DNA from: Calothrix sp. 336/3
GTDB taxonomy: Bacteria > Cyanobacteriota > Cyanobacteriia > Cyanobacteriales > Nostocaceae
Length of the DNA: 64,000 nucleotides
Assembly: GCF_000734895.2 (NCBI RefSeq)
Contig: NZ_CP011382.1
Location: forward strand, 1,590,700-1,654,699
Reading direction: 5' to 3'
The notes under the pieces are model-generated. The model saw only the letters and a program-made list of their open reading frames with translations, ran no database searches and was not told the origin of the DNA. The position numbers and the translations under genes are program-made. The stretch's first letter is position 1. Each line of letters opens with the position of its first letter. Positions 15,043-21,808 of the stretch are shown piece by piece.

Positions 15043-17943
15043 ATGCCTGACTCTGAGGATTTACTTGCCATCATCGAGCGCATTCTCCGTCAGCAGCACA
15101 GCGACAGGGATGTGGAGGTTTTGCGTCAGGCAATTAGTGCTAGTTCTAGCCCCGGTTCGCTACAGATTGGTAAGTATAACGTTAATATTGGGGAAGGTAA
15201 GGATATTCACATTGGTGACAAGATTTACCAAGGTGCGGATGCGGAAGCGATTCGGAGGATAATTGCTGCGCTGGTTGAAGAATTGCAAACGACTCATATG
15301 TCGGAAAATTGGCATGGGATAAATATTAAAGGTGGAAAAAATGAAATCAAAGGTAATACTTTTATCTTTAATTCCACTGAAAAAGCTAAAACTGTGGTTA
15401 ATTATATTCCCTATTCTGGGACTAAGAATTTCGTCGGACGTGGTGAGGAACTAGAATTAATTCACGAAAAATTACACCAAGAAAATAACACGGTAGCCAT
15501 TTCTGCGGTGTCGGGAATGGGTGGTGTGGGGAAAACAGAATTGGCGATAAAATATGCCAGGGAACATACAGATGATTATCCCGGTGGAATTTGTTGGTTA
15601 AATGTCAGAGATGCAAATATAGCTGCGGAAATTATTCAATTTGTCCAGCTAAAAATGGGTTTAGAAGTTCCCCAGCAGGATTTTCACGGAAATCCACTGA
15701 CGCTGATTCAACAGGTAGCTTGGTGCTGGCAAAATTGGCAACCTCCAGAGGGTTTGGTGTTGGTTGTATTAGATGACGTGACGAATTTGCAAGGGTTTGC
15801 GGAGTTAATTCCTCCAAATCATCGTTTCCGGATTTTGATGACGACGAGGTTGCGAGATATCGACACGAATGTGGAGGAAATTTCTCTCGATGTGTTGTCA
15901 CCGGAGGAAGGATTACAACTGTTAATTAATATCCTGGGGGAAAAGCGAGCAAATAAACTATCCCGTCATTGGGAAGAGGAACGACGTTCGCTGAAAGCGT
16001 TCCCGAAGGGTAGCAATCCCAATAACTCGTTGGAAGTGAAAGATGGTGAGATTGCTTCCTTACGTCGCAATGACGGAGAAAAAGCGAATATTGATCGCAA
16101 TGACAATGAGTTATCCACAGCGAAAGAATTATGTAAATGGTTGGGATATTTACCGTTAGGAATCGAATTAGTGGGACGGTATATCCAGAAGAAACCACCC
16201 CATTTTACGTTAAAGAAAATGCTGGAATTGTTGCAACAGCAACGACTGGAGCAGGAAGCGATTAATCCACAACAAAAGGGATTGAGTACCGCACAACGGG
16301 GGGTTTTAGCTGCATTTGAGTTAAGTTGGGTGGAATTGAGTCCAGAAACCCAAAAACTTGCAGGATTATTAAGTCTATTTGCAGCAGATATTTTTGTGTG
16401 GGAATGGGTAGAATCGACAGCAAAAACCCTCAACTGGGATGAGTCGGATGTGGAGACAGCAATTGAGCAACTTTACCAACGTCATTTAGTGCAGTGTTTA
16501 GAGGATGATGGAGAATATAGCTATAAAATACATCCCTTAATTCGCGAGTTTTTAAAAGTAAAATTAACAGCAGATGGGGAAATAAACGAAATCAAGCAAG
16601 CATTTACTAATACTTTTATGGAAATTGCTCAAATAATTCCTGATTCCCCAACCTTAGAATTTATTAATTCAGTTAAAAAAGCCATTACCCATTTAACAGA
16701 AATTACCGAAAACTTGCTCGATGCAGTCAGCGATGAAAACTTAATTTGGGCTTTTGTTGGTTTAGCTAGATTTTACAATGGACAGGGTTTATATACATTA
16801 GCAGAACCTTGGTATCAGCAATGTGTATCAGCAGTCAAATCCCGCTTGGGAGAAAATCATCCCGACGTTGCAACCAGCTTCAACAATTTAGCTGCACTCT
16901 ACTATTCCCAGGGAAGGTACGAAGCTGCGGAACCTCTGTACATCCAAGCTTTGGAGTTATACAAACAACTACTGGGAGAAAATCATCCCCACGTTGCAAT
17001 GAGTTTGAACAATTTAGCTGCACTCTACGAATCCCAGGGAAGGTACGAAGCTGCGGAACCTCTGTACATCCAAGCTTTGGAGTTAAACAAACAACTACTG
17101 GGAGAAAATCATCCCCACGTTGCAATGAGTTTGAACAATTTAGCTTTACTCTACTATTCCCAGGGAAGGTACGAAGCTGCGGAACCTCTGTACATCCAAG
17201 CTTTGGAGTTAAGAAAACAACTACTGGGAGAAAATCATCCCCACGTTGCAAGCAGTTTGAACAATTTAGCTGCACTCTACGAATCCCAGGGAAGGTACGA
17301 AGCTGCGGAACCTCTGTACATCCAAGCTTTGGAGTTAAACAAACAACTACTGGGAGAAAATCATCCCCACGTTGCAATGAGTTTGAACAATTTAGCTTTA
17401 CTCTACAAATCCCAGGGAAGGTACGAAGCTGCGGAACCTCTGTACATCCAAGCTTTGGAGTTAAGAAAACAACTACTGGGAGAAAATCATCCCCACGTTG
17501 CAATGAGTTTGAACAATTTAGCTGCACTCTACGAATCCCAGGGAAGGTACGAAGCTGCGGAACCTCTGTACATCCAAGCTTTGGAGTTATACAAACAACT
17601 ACTGGGAGAAAATCATCCCGACGTTGCAATGAGTTTGAACAATTTAGCTTTACTCTACTATTCCCAGGGAAGGTACGAAGCTGCGGAACCTCTGTACATC
17701 CAAGCTTTGGAGTTAAGAAAACAACTACTGGGAGAAAATCATCCCCACGTTGCAACCAGTTTGAACAATTTAGCAGGACTCTACAAATCCCAGGGAAGGT
17801 ACGAAGCTGCGGAACCTCTGTACATCCAAGCTTTGGAGTTATGCGATCGCGTTTTGGGTACCAATCACCCCAATACAGTGACTATTCGAGAAAACCTGGA
17901 ATATTTACGCGCACAGATGAGAAAGAATGGGGATAATTCTTAG
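15043..17943 (+). CDS. NB-ARC STAND protein with N-terminal adaptor motifs and TPR repeats
   Basis: 966 residues. Order: a short N-terminal helical segment, then two Gly/Asn-rich strand motifs (IGKYNVNIGEGKDIHIGDKI at 42-61 and ENWHGINIKGGKNEIKGNTF at 88-107) typical of effector-associated domains, then NB-ARC with Walker A GMGGVGKT (158-165), Walker B VLVVLDDV (about 239-246), an Arg-rich sensor TTRLRD and the GxPL motif LPLGIEL near 370, then a winged-helix region, then eight 42-residue kinesin-light-chain-like TPR units (about 602-937). STAND proteins of this layout act as signal-dependent oligomerising switches, many in anti-phage or programmed-death systems. Residues about 308-345 are encoded by an inserted repeat element (15964-16076). 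No effector domain is fused, so a separate effector is expected. Confidence 0.85.
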   Translation: MPDSEDLLAIIERILRQQHSDRDVEVLRQAISASSSPGSLQIGKYNVNIGEGKDIHIGDKIYQGADAEAIRRIIAALVEELQTTHMSENWHGINIKGGKNEIKGNTFIFNSTEKAKTVVNYIPYSGTKNFVGRGEELELIHEKLHQENNTVAISAVSGMGGVGKTELAIKYAREHTDDYPGGICWLNVRDANIAAEIIQFVQLKMGLEVPQQDFHGNPLTLIQQVAWCWQNWQPPEGLVLVVLDDVTNLQGFAELIPPNHRFRILMTTRLRDIDTNVEEISLDVLSPEEGLQLLINILGEKRANKLSRHWEEERRSLKAFPKGSNPNNSLEVKDGEIASLRRNDGEKANIDRNDNELSTAKELCKWLGYLPLGIELVGRYIQKKPPHFTLKKMLELLQQQRLEQEAINPQQKGLSTAQRGVLAAFELSWVELSPETQKLAGLLSLFAADIFVWEWVESTAKTLNWDESDVETAIEQLYQRHLVQCLEDDGEYSYKIHPLIREFLKVKLTADGEINEIKQAFTNTFMEIAQIIPDSPTLEFINSVKKAITHLTEITENLLDAVSDENLIWAFVGLARFYNGQGLYTLAEPWYQQCVSAVKSRLGENHPDVATSFNNLAALYYSQGRYEAAEPLYIQALELYKQLLGENHPHVAMSLNNLAALYESQGRYEAAEPLYIQALELNKQLLGENHPHVAMSLNNLALLYYSQGRYEAAEPLYIQALELRKQLLGENHPHVASSLNNLAALYESQGRYEAAEPLYIQALELNKQLLGENHPHVAMSLNNLALLYKSQGRYEAAEPLYIQALELRKQLLGENHPHVAMSLNNLAALYESQGRYEAAEPLYIQALELYKQLLGENHPDVAMSLNNLALLYYSQGRYEAAEPLYIQALELRKQLLGENHPHVATSLNNLAGLYKSQGRYEAAEPLYIQALELCDRVLGTNHPNTVTIRENLEYLRAQMRKNGDNS
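15964..16076 (+). repeat. Palindromic interspersed repeat inserted in frame inside the NB-ARC gene
   Basis: The DNA runs from CGTCATTGGGAAGAGGAACG through TTCCCGAAGGGT and GAGATTGCTTCCTTACGTCG to CGCAATGACGG. It aligns block by block with the non-coding elements at 17948-18071 and 18705-18830 (shared TTCCCGAAGGGT, ACTCGTTGG, TGAGATTGC and the terminal inverted words CGTCATTG/CAATGACGG). A further short copy of the end word, CGCAATGAC, follows near 16101. Its length keeps the reading frame open and adds about 38 residues rich in Arg, Lys, Asn and Ser. Confidence 0.8.
16846..17853 (+). repeat. Eight tandem 126-bp units encoding TPR repeats
   Basis: Exactly eight consecutive 126-bp units (1008 bp) each encode a 42-residue TPR of the form LGENHPxVAxSLNNLAxLYx followed by SQGRYEAAEPLYIQALELxK. 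Units differ mainly at three variable codon clusters (after VA, before SQGRY, and after LEL). The variants AALYE and LLLYY/K alternate between neighbours, as though a 252-bp pair had been duplicated. Long open frames in other phases over this block are by-products of the periodicity. Confidence 0.95.
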
Positions 17944-17947
17944 TTTC

Positions 17948-18071
17948 CGTCATTGCGTTCCTCGAAGAGGTTCCCGAAGGGTGGAGGAACGACGAAGCAA
18001 TCTCATAGACTCGTTGGTAGTGAGAGATTTTGAGATTGCCGCGTTTCGCTTCGCTACACTCGCAATGACGG
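17948..18071. repeat. Palindromic interspersed repeat, intergenic copy 1
   Basis: Begins CGTCATTGCG and ends CGCAATGACGG, so the ends are inverted copies of each other. Internal words TTCCCGAAGGGT, GAACGACGAAGCAATCTC, ACTCGTTGG and TGAGATTGCCGCG are shared with the copy inside the NB-ARC gene. It lies directly after the NB-ARC stop codon. Confidence 0.8.
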
Positions 18072-18226
18072 TTTAGTATTTATTGTTTTGGGAAATAGCG
18101 CGATCGCACCCTTTCTCGCAATGACGGTTAGGGTTTTGTGGTTTTGGAATAGATGGCGATCGCACCCTCTATCGCAATGACGGTTAGGATTTTGTGGTTT
18201 TGGAATGGATGGCGATCGCGTTTTGT
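18072..18226. repeat. HIP1-containing tandem repeat, left array
   Basis: Between two palindromic elements there are about three tandem units of roughly 56 bp, built from GCAATGACGGTTAGGGTTTT, GTGGTTTTGGAATAGATGGC and GATCGCACCCTCTATC. The same array recurs at 18831-19040, on the other side of the GIY-YIG gene. Confidence 0.75.
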
Positions 18227-18313
18227 GTCATTGCGAGGAGGAACGACGAAGCAATCGCGTTGACTAGTTTGTGTTTAAGATGTTGAGATTGCTTCCTTAC
18301 TTCGCAATGATAG
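18227..18313. repeat. Palindromic interspersed repeat, short copy 2
   Basis: Starts GTCATTGCGAGGAGGAACGA and ends GAGATTGCTTCCTTACTTCG then CAATGATAG, so the ends are inverted relative to each other. At about 87 bp it is the compact form of the family, and it lies 39 bp beyond the stop codon of the minus-strand GIY-YIG gene. Confidence 0.75.
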
Positions 18314-18352
18314 AGGGAGCTTTTAGTAGGTTTGTTGGGGAATGCGATCGCG

Positions 18353-18643
18353 TCATAGCAAATCATCATATAAATCACGCCATGCTGGATTTATACTGTT
18401 AATTAAATCGATTTTCTTCTGTCTGGAACCAGCTTTGATTTGTTTTTCTCTGGCGATCGCACTATTTATGTCGATAAAAATTTCATAATAAACCAATTTA
18501 TTAACGTTGTACTTTTTTGTAAAACCTGCAATTAATTTTTCTTTATGTTCGTAAACTCTTTTGATTAAGTCGCTCGTGACACCTGTATAAATGACATTAT
18601 TATATTTATTTGTTAGTAGATATACGTAGGATTGTTCATCCAT
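18353..18643 (-). CDS. Small GIY-YIG nuclease family protein
   Basis: A 96-residue single-domain protein of the URI/UPF0213-like GIY-YIG group. The two signature strands appear as YVYLLTN (GIY position) and VIYTGVT (YIG position) at residues 6-22, followed by the conserved Arg (LIKRVYEH, residue 29), His33, and the catalytic-metal Glu region YYEIFIDINSAIAREKQIK near 52-70. Length matches the compact family (80-100). The gene lies between palindromic repeats (18227-18313 and 18705-18830) and duplicated HIP1 arrays, as though gene and repeats move or multiply together. Nuclease activity is known for the fold; the cellular role of this branch is unknown. Confidence 0.88.
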   Translation of the reverse strand: MDEQSYVYLLTNKYNNVIYTGVTSDLIKRVYEHKEKLIAGFTKKYNVNKLVYYEIFIDINSAIAREKQIKAGSRQKKIDLINSINPAWRDLYDDLL

Positions 18644-18704
18644 TTAAAGTCTCTAATACACCACACTATATTTATTGATTATAGCGATCGCATTCCCAAT
18701 CTCT

Positions 18705-18830
18705 ATCATTGCGTCCCTCGAAAAGGTTCCCGAAGGGTGGAGGAAAGACAACGCGATCACATAGAATCGTTGGTAGGTAGTGAGAGATATTGGGATTGCC
18801 GCGCTACACTTCGTTACGCTCGCAATGACA
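18705..18830. repeat. Palindromic interspersed repeat, intergenic copy 3
   Basis: Starts ATCATTGCGTCCCTCGAAAA and ends CGTTACGCTCGCAATGACA. It contains GGTTCCCGAAGGGTGGAGGA, as in copy 1. It lies about 60 bp upstream of the start of the minus-strand GIY-YIG gene, so the gene is bracketed by copies 2 and 3. Confidence 0.8.
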
Positions 18831-19040
18831 GTTTGGTGTTTATTGTTTTGGGAAATAGCGCGATCGCACCCTTTCTCGCAATGACGGCTAGGGTTTTGTG
18901 GTTTTGGAATAGATGGCGATCGCACCCTCTATCGCAATGACAGTTAGGGTTTTGTGGTTTTGGAATAGATGGCGATCGCACCCTTTCTCGCAATGACGGT
19001 TAGGATTTTGTGGTTTTGAAATAGATGGCGATCGCATGAA
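18831..19040. repeat. HIP1-containing tandem repeat, right array
   Basis: Three to four tandem units of about 56 bp, nearly identical to those at 18072-18226, including TTATTGTTTTGGGAAATAGC followed by GCGATCGCACCC. Arrays and palindromic elements on the two sides of the GIY-YIG gene therefore form a large direct duplication of the order element-array. The stretch 19041-19269 has no gene. Confidence 0.75.
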
Positions 19041-19269
19041 CTCGTTAGTGATGAGAGATATTGCGATTCCATTCGATACGTACAAAACATTTTTTCAGCT
19101 TAAATTTACTAAAACTGCGATAAAACAGTATTAGGTACAATTAATTGTTTACAATCCAGTAGAAGAGACAATTGTAGAGTAGATAAACTAACAAAATATC
19201 AAGAGTATATTATAAAACTTTTGACGAGCTATGCCAGTTACTCATTACTCACTACTCATTACCCATTCC

Positions 19270-19941
19270 CTAATTCACAGATTCCTGTGCTTCTCGGTGC
19301 AACTGCTTGGCAATGCGAAACATTTCCTGTCCAGCGTGTAAATAACTATCATCGTAGTTCAAAGCAAAATATTGCAATTCATCTAAACCATCATTAATTT
19401 GATTTAAACAATAATAAATATGGGCGGCAGTTCTGGCTAAACTGGGGGGATTTGGTAAGGAACGAAATTTAGTTTGTGCTTGCTTAAATTCACTTCGACA
19501 ATCATCTAAATATTCCTGAAATGCTGCGAGTAAATCATCGTCGAAGGGATCGGCTGCAAGTTTGTTAATCTGTGCTTTTAAAGAACTGAGAATCCGTTTG
19601 ATGATACGATTTACGGGTTGATATACCAAACGTAACCACTCTTCTACCAGCTCATCCACATCCTTGCCTGTTTGTCGTCTTTTGTGTGGTGTCTGTTGAA
19701 CGGTGACTGTTTGGGATGATTGGGAGCGCAGTTGCAGTTGGCGATCGTAACTTTGTCGATTTTGAATATCGCCTAAAACTTCATAAGCTGCATTAATTCG
19801 GATAATTTCTTCATGATTGTCAGTTTCCTGGCTACTGTCAGGGTGAAACATCTTTGCCAAGCGGCGATATGCTTGTTTAATCTCCGCTTGACTGGCATTC
19901 TGATTGACCTTGAGTGTGTGGTAATGATTCGCTTCTGTCAT
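19270..19941 (-). CDS. J-domain (DnaJ-like) protein
   Basis: A 223-residue protein with an N-terminal J domain (residues 6-68): HYHTLKVNQNASQAEIKQAY, the HPD motif in FHPDSS that stimulates Hsp70 ATPase, and INAAYEVLGD. The remaining 150 residues are helical and charged and match no Gly/Phe or zinc-finger region, so this is a class C J protein. It would recruit a DnaK to a specific client. No dnaK or grpE is adjacent. The function of the C-terminal domain is unknown. Confidence 0.85.
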   Translation of the reverse strand: MTEANHYHTLKVNQNASQAEIKQAYRRLAKMFHPDSSQETDNHEEIIRINAAYEVLGDIQNRQSYDRQLQLRSQSSQTVTVQQTPHKRRQTGKDVDELVEEWLRLVYQPVNRIIKRILSSLKAQINKLAADPFDDDLLAAFQEYLDDCRSEFKQAQTKFRSLPNPPSLARTAAHIYYCLNQINDGLDELQYFALNYDDSYLHAGQEMFRIAKQLHREAQESVN

Positions 19942-20082
19942 TACTTTAATTTACTATTAACCCTCGAACTTGATAATAGGTCAAACGAAAAATTCCCAAA
20001 ATTACCGAATATCAATGGGAGCATCTCGAATGTGTAAATTGTTTTTTTGTAGTGTGGGCTTCTAGCCTGGGTTCTCAAATCA

Positions 20083-20106
20083 GGGAGCAAGATGCTCCCA
20101 CTACTG
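20083..20106. repeat. Copy of the GGGAGC palindromic repeat
   Basis: GGGAGCAAGATGCTCCCACT is followed by ACTG, identical in core to 307-329. It lies between dnaJ-like and cysK, in a gap of about 235 bases that otherwise holds no gene. Confidence 0.6.
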
Positions 20107-20176
20107 TATTTTGGCAAAATAGGGATGCTTTGAATATCAACACCCTTTTCCCAACACCATGACTTCTACAAAGAGT

Positions 20177-21142
20177 CTACTGATTCACATTTGCTGTAGT
20201 TCGTGGTTCTAACTCTTGAAATAATGGGGTACTGAGATACCTTTCACCAAAGCTGGGCTGAATCATCACAATTAATTTACCAGCGTTTTCGGGGCGTTGA
20301 GCAACACGAACAGCTGCACACAAGGCAGCTCCGCTAGAAATTCCAGAAAGTAAACCTTCCTCCCTTGCCAAACGTCTACCGTAGGCGATCGCCTCATCGT
20401 CAGTAACCGTAATTACCTCGTCAATCAATTTCACACTCAGAACCTGGGGAATAAATCCTGCCCCAATTCCTTGAATTTTATGGGGTCCAGGTCTACCACC
20501 AGATAATACAGGGCTATTGACTGGCTCCACGGCGATCGCCTGAAATTCTGGTTTACGTGCCTTAATTACCTCTGCCACACCCGTAATTGTCCCCCCGGTA
20601 CCGACCCCTGCAACAATCATATCTACCTTGCCGTCCGTATCCTGCCAAATTTCTTCAGCCGTGGTTTCTCGGTGAATTTTCGGATTAGCAGGGTTACGAA
20701 ATTGCTGCAACATATAGGCGTGGGGTGTAGTATCCACAAGGTCTTGCGCCCGCCGAATCGCCCCACTCATTCCCTCAATACCAGGTGTCAATTCTAACTC
20801 TGCCCCGTACGCCCGCAACATCGACCGACGTTCTGCACTCATGGTTTCTGGCATCGTCAAAATCAATCGATAACCCTTAGCGGCAGCAACCATCGCTAAA
20901 GCAATACCCGTATTTCCCGAAGTCGGCTCAATCAATACCGTCTTCCCCGGTTGAATTAAACCCTCAGCCTCAGCTGCTAAAATCATACTCACCCCTATCC
21001 GGTCTTTCACTGATGCTGCGGGGTTCATACTCTCTAACTTCACAACAATCTGTGCAACACATCCCTCAGCTTGCGGTATCCGATTTAACTGCACCAAGGG
21101 AGTACGACCAATAAGTTCTGTAATGTTACTAGCAATATGCAT
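20177..21142 (-). CDS. cysK: Cysteine synthase A (O-acetylserine sulfhydrylase)
   Basis: A 321-residue PLP enzyme that makes cysteine from O-acetylserine and sulfide. The PLP Lys46 is in [11 protein letters not shown]; the substrate loop is TSGNTGIA near 73-80; the phosphate-binding loop is [10 protein letters not shown] near 177-186; the C-terminal SGISSGAA contacts the pyridine ring. Length is typical (310-325). It lies 28 bp downstream of an Rrf2-family gene on the same strand, so the two form an operon. This matches the known functional link between CysK and CymR/Rrf2-type cysteine regulators in other bacteria. Confidence 0.95.
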   Translation of the reverse strand: MHIASNITELIGRTPLVQLNRIPQAEGCVAQIVVKLESMNPAASVKDRIGVSMILAAEAEGLIQPGKTVLIEPTSGNTGIALAMVAAAKGYRLILTMPETMSAERRSMLRAYGAELELTPGIEGMSGAIRRAQDLVDTTPHAYMLQQFRNPANPKIHRETTAEEIWQDTDGKVDMIVAGVGTGGTITGVAEVIKARKPEFQAIAVEPVNSPVLSGGRPGPHKIQGIGAGFIPQVLSVKLIDEVITVTDDEAIAYGRRLAREEGLLSGISSGAALCAAVRVAQRPENAGKLIVMIQPSFGERYLSTPLFQELEPRTTANVNQ

Positions 21143-21170
21143 AATTTATCCTTTGTTGTTACGTCAGAGA

Positions 21171-21611
21171 CTAAATGTAGTACATAATATCTAATTGCCG
21201 CCGAGAATTGCGTTTTTCACGGAGGTCTGCGAGTGTATATTTTTGCAACACTCCATTCGCCGCTTGTCGCGCTTCTAACCAGACTTCTTCCACTACAGCA
21301 CTATCTACAGTTTTCGGTTTGCTGTCATCCTCAGAGGTTTTAACCTTATCTAATCCTTCCACACAACCTAAAACCTCGAAAATCGTAATTTTCCATGGCT
21401 CCCGTGACAGTAAATAGCCACCTTTTGAACCACGTTGACTTTTGACTAAACCACCACGTCTCATGGTTGCCAGTAATTGCTCTAAGTAGCGGTCTGGTAT
21501 ATTTTGCTGGGCTGCAATCTGGCGGATTTGTAGTGGTTCTCCGCTTTCATAATGAATTGCCAACTCTAAGAGGGCAAGAATTGCATATTCTGATTTACAC
21601 GATAGTTCCAC
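21171..21611 (-). CDS. Rrf2 family transcriptional regulator (CymR-like, no cluster cysteines)
   Basis: 146 residues. An N-terminal winged helix-turn-helix (MELSCKSEYAILALLELAIH, then IRQIAAQQNIPDRYLEQLLA) and the Rrf2 wing KSQRGSKGGYLLSRE are followed by a dimerisation helix. The three Cys residues that hold an Fe-S cluster in IscR are absent from the loop near residues 85-105 (LDKVKTSEDDSKPKTVDSA), so it is not an IscR-type cluster sensor. In firmicutes such cluster-free Rrf2 proteins (CymR) sense cysteine status through complex formation with CysK. Encoded directly upstream of cysK here, it is likely to control sulfur assimilation. Confidence 0.85.
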   Translation of the reverse strand: MELSCKSEYAILALLELAIHYESGEPLQIRQIAAQQNIPDRYLEQLLATMRRGGLVKSQRGSKGGYLLSREPWKITIFEVLGCVEGLDKVKTSEDDSKPKTVDSAVVEEVWLEARQAANGVLQKYTLADLREKRNSRRQLDIMYYI

Positions 21612-21744
21612 AAGCAGCTAAGTAAAGGTAAAAGGTAAAAGCAAAAGGTCAAAGACACAAAAAATTATTTCTGATTTTTTTCCTTTCACCCTTCTAGTAT
21701 ACTCCGGTTCTCCACTGGGGTTTGTTATTTTCCCATAAGTAAAA

Positions 21745-21770
21745 CAAAAAATCCCGCCTCTAGGACGGGA
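21745..21770 (-). terminator. Intrinsic terminator of the porin gene
   Basis: On the minus strand TCCCGTC-CTAGA-GGCGGGA forms a strong hairpin followed by six T residues. It lies 39 bp after the stop of the porin gene. Confidence 0.85.
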
Positions 21771-21808
21771 CTTTCATTCAAAAGTTTAATTTACAAACTA
21801 GTTGAACT

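Noticed and set aside
16809..17936. Long open frames in other phases (plus strand 375 codons, minus strand about 290 codons) over the TPR block
   Set aside because: They repeat with exactly the 126-bp period of the TPR units and have no ribosome binding site or family match; they are by-products of the periodic sequence.
18072..19040. Possible CRISPR array because of regularly spaced repeats near 18 kb
   Set aside because: Units are adjacent without unique spacers of constant length, contain HIP1 words, and no cas gene is nearby.
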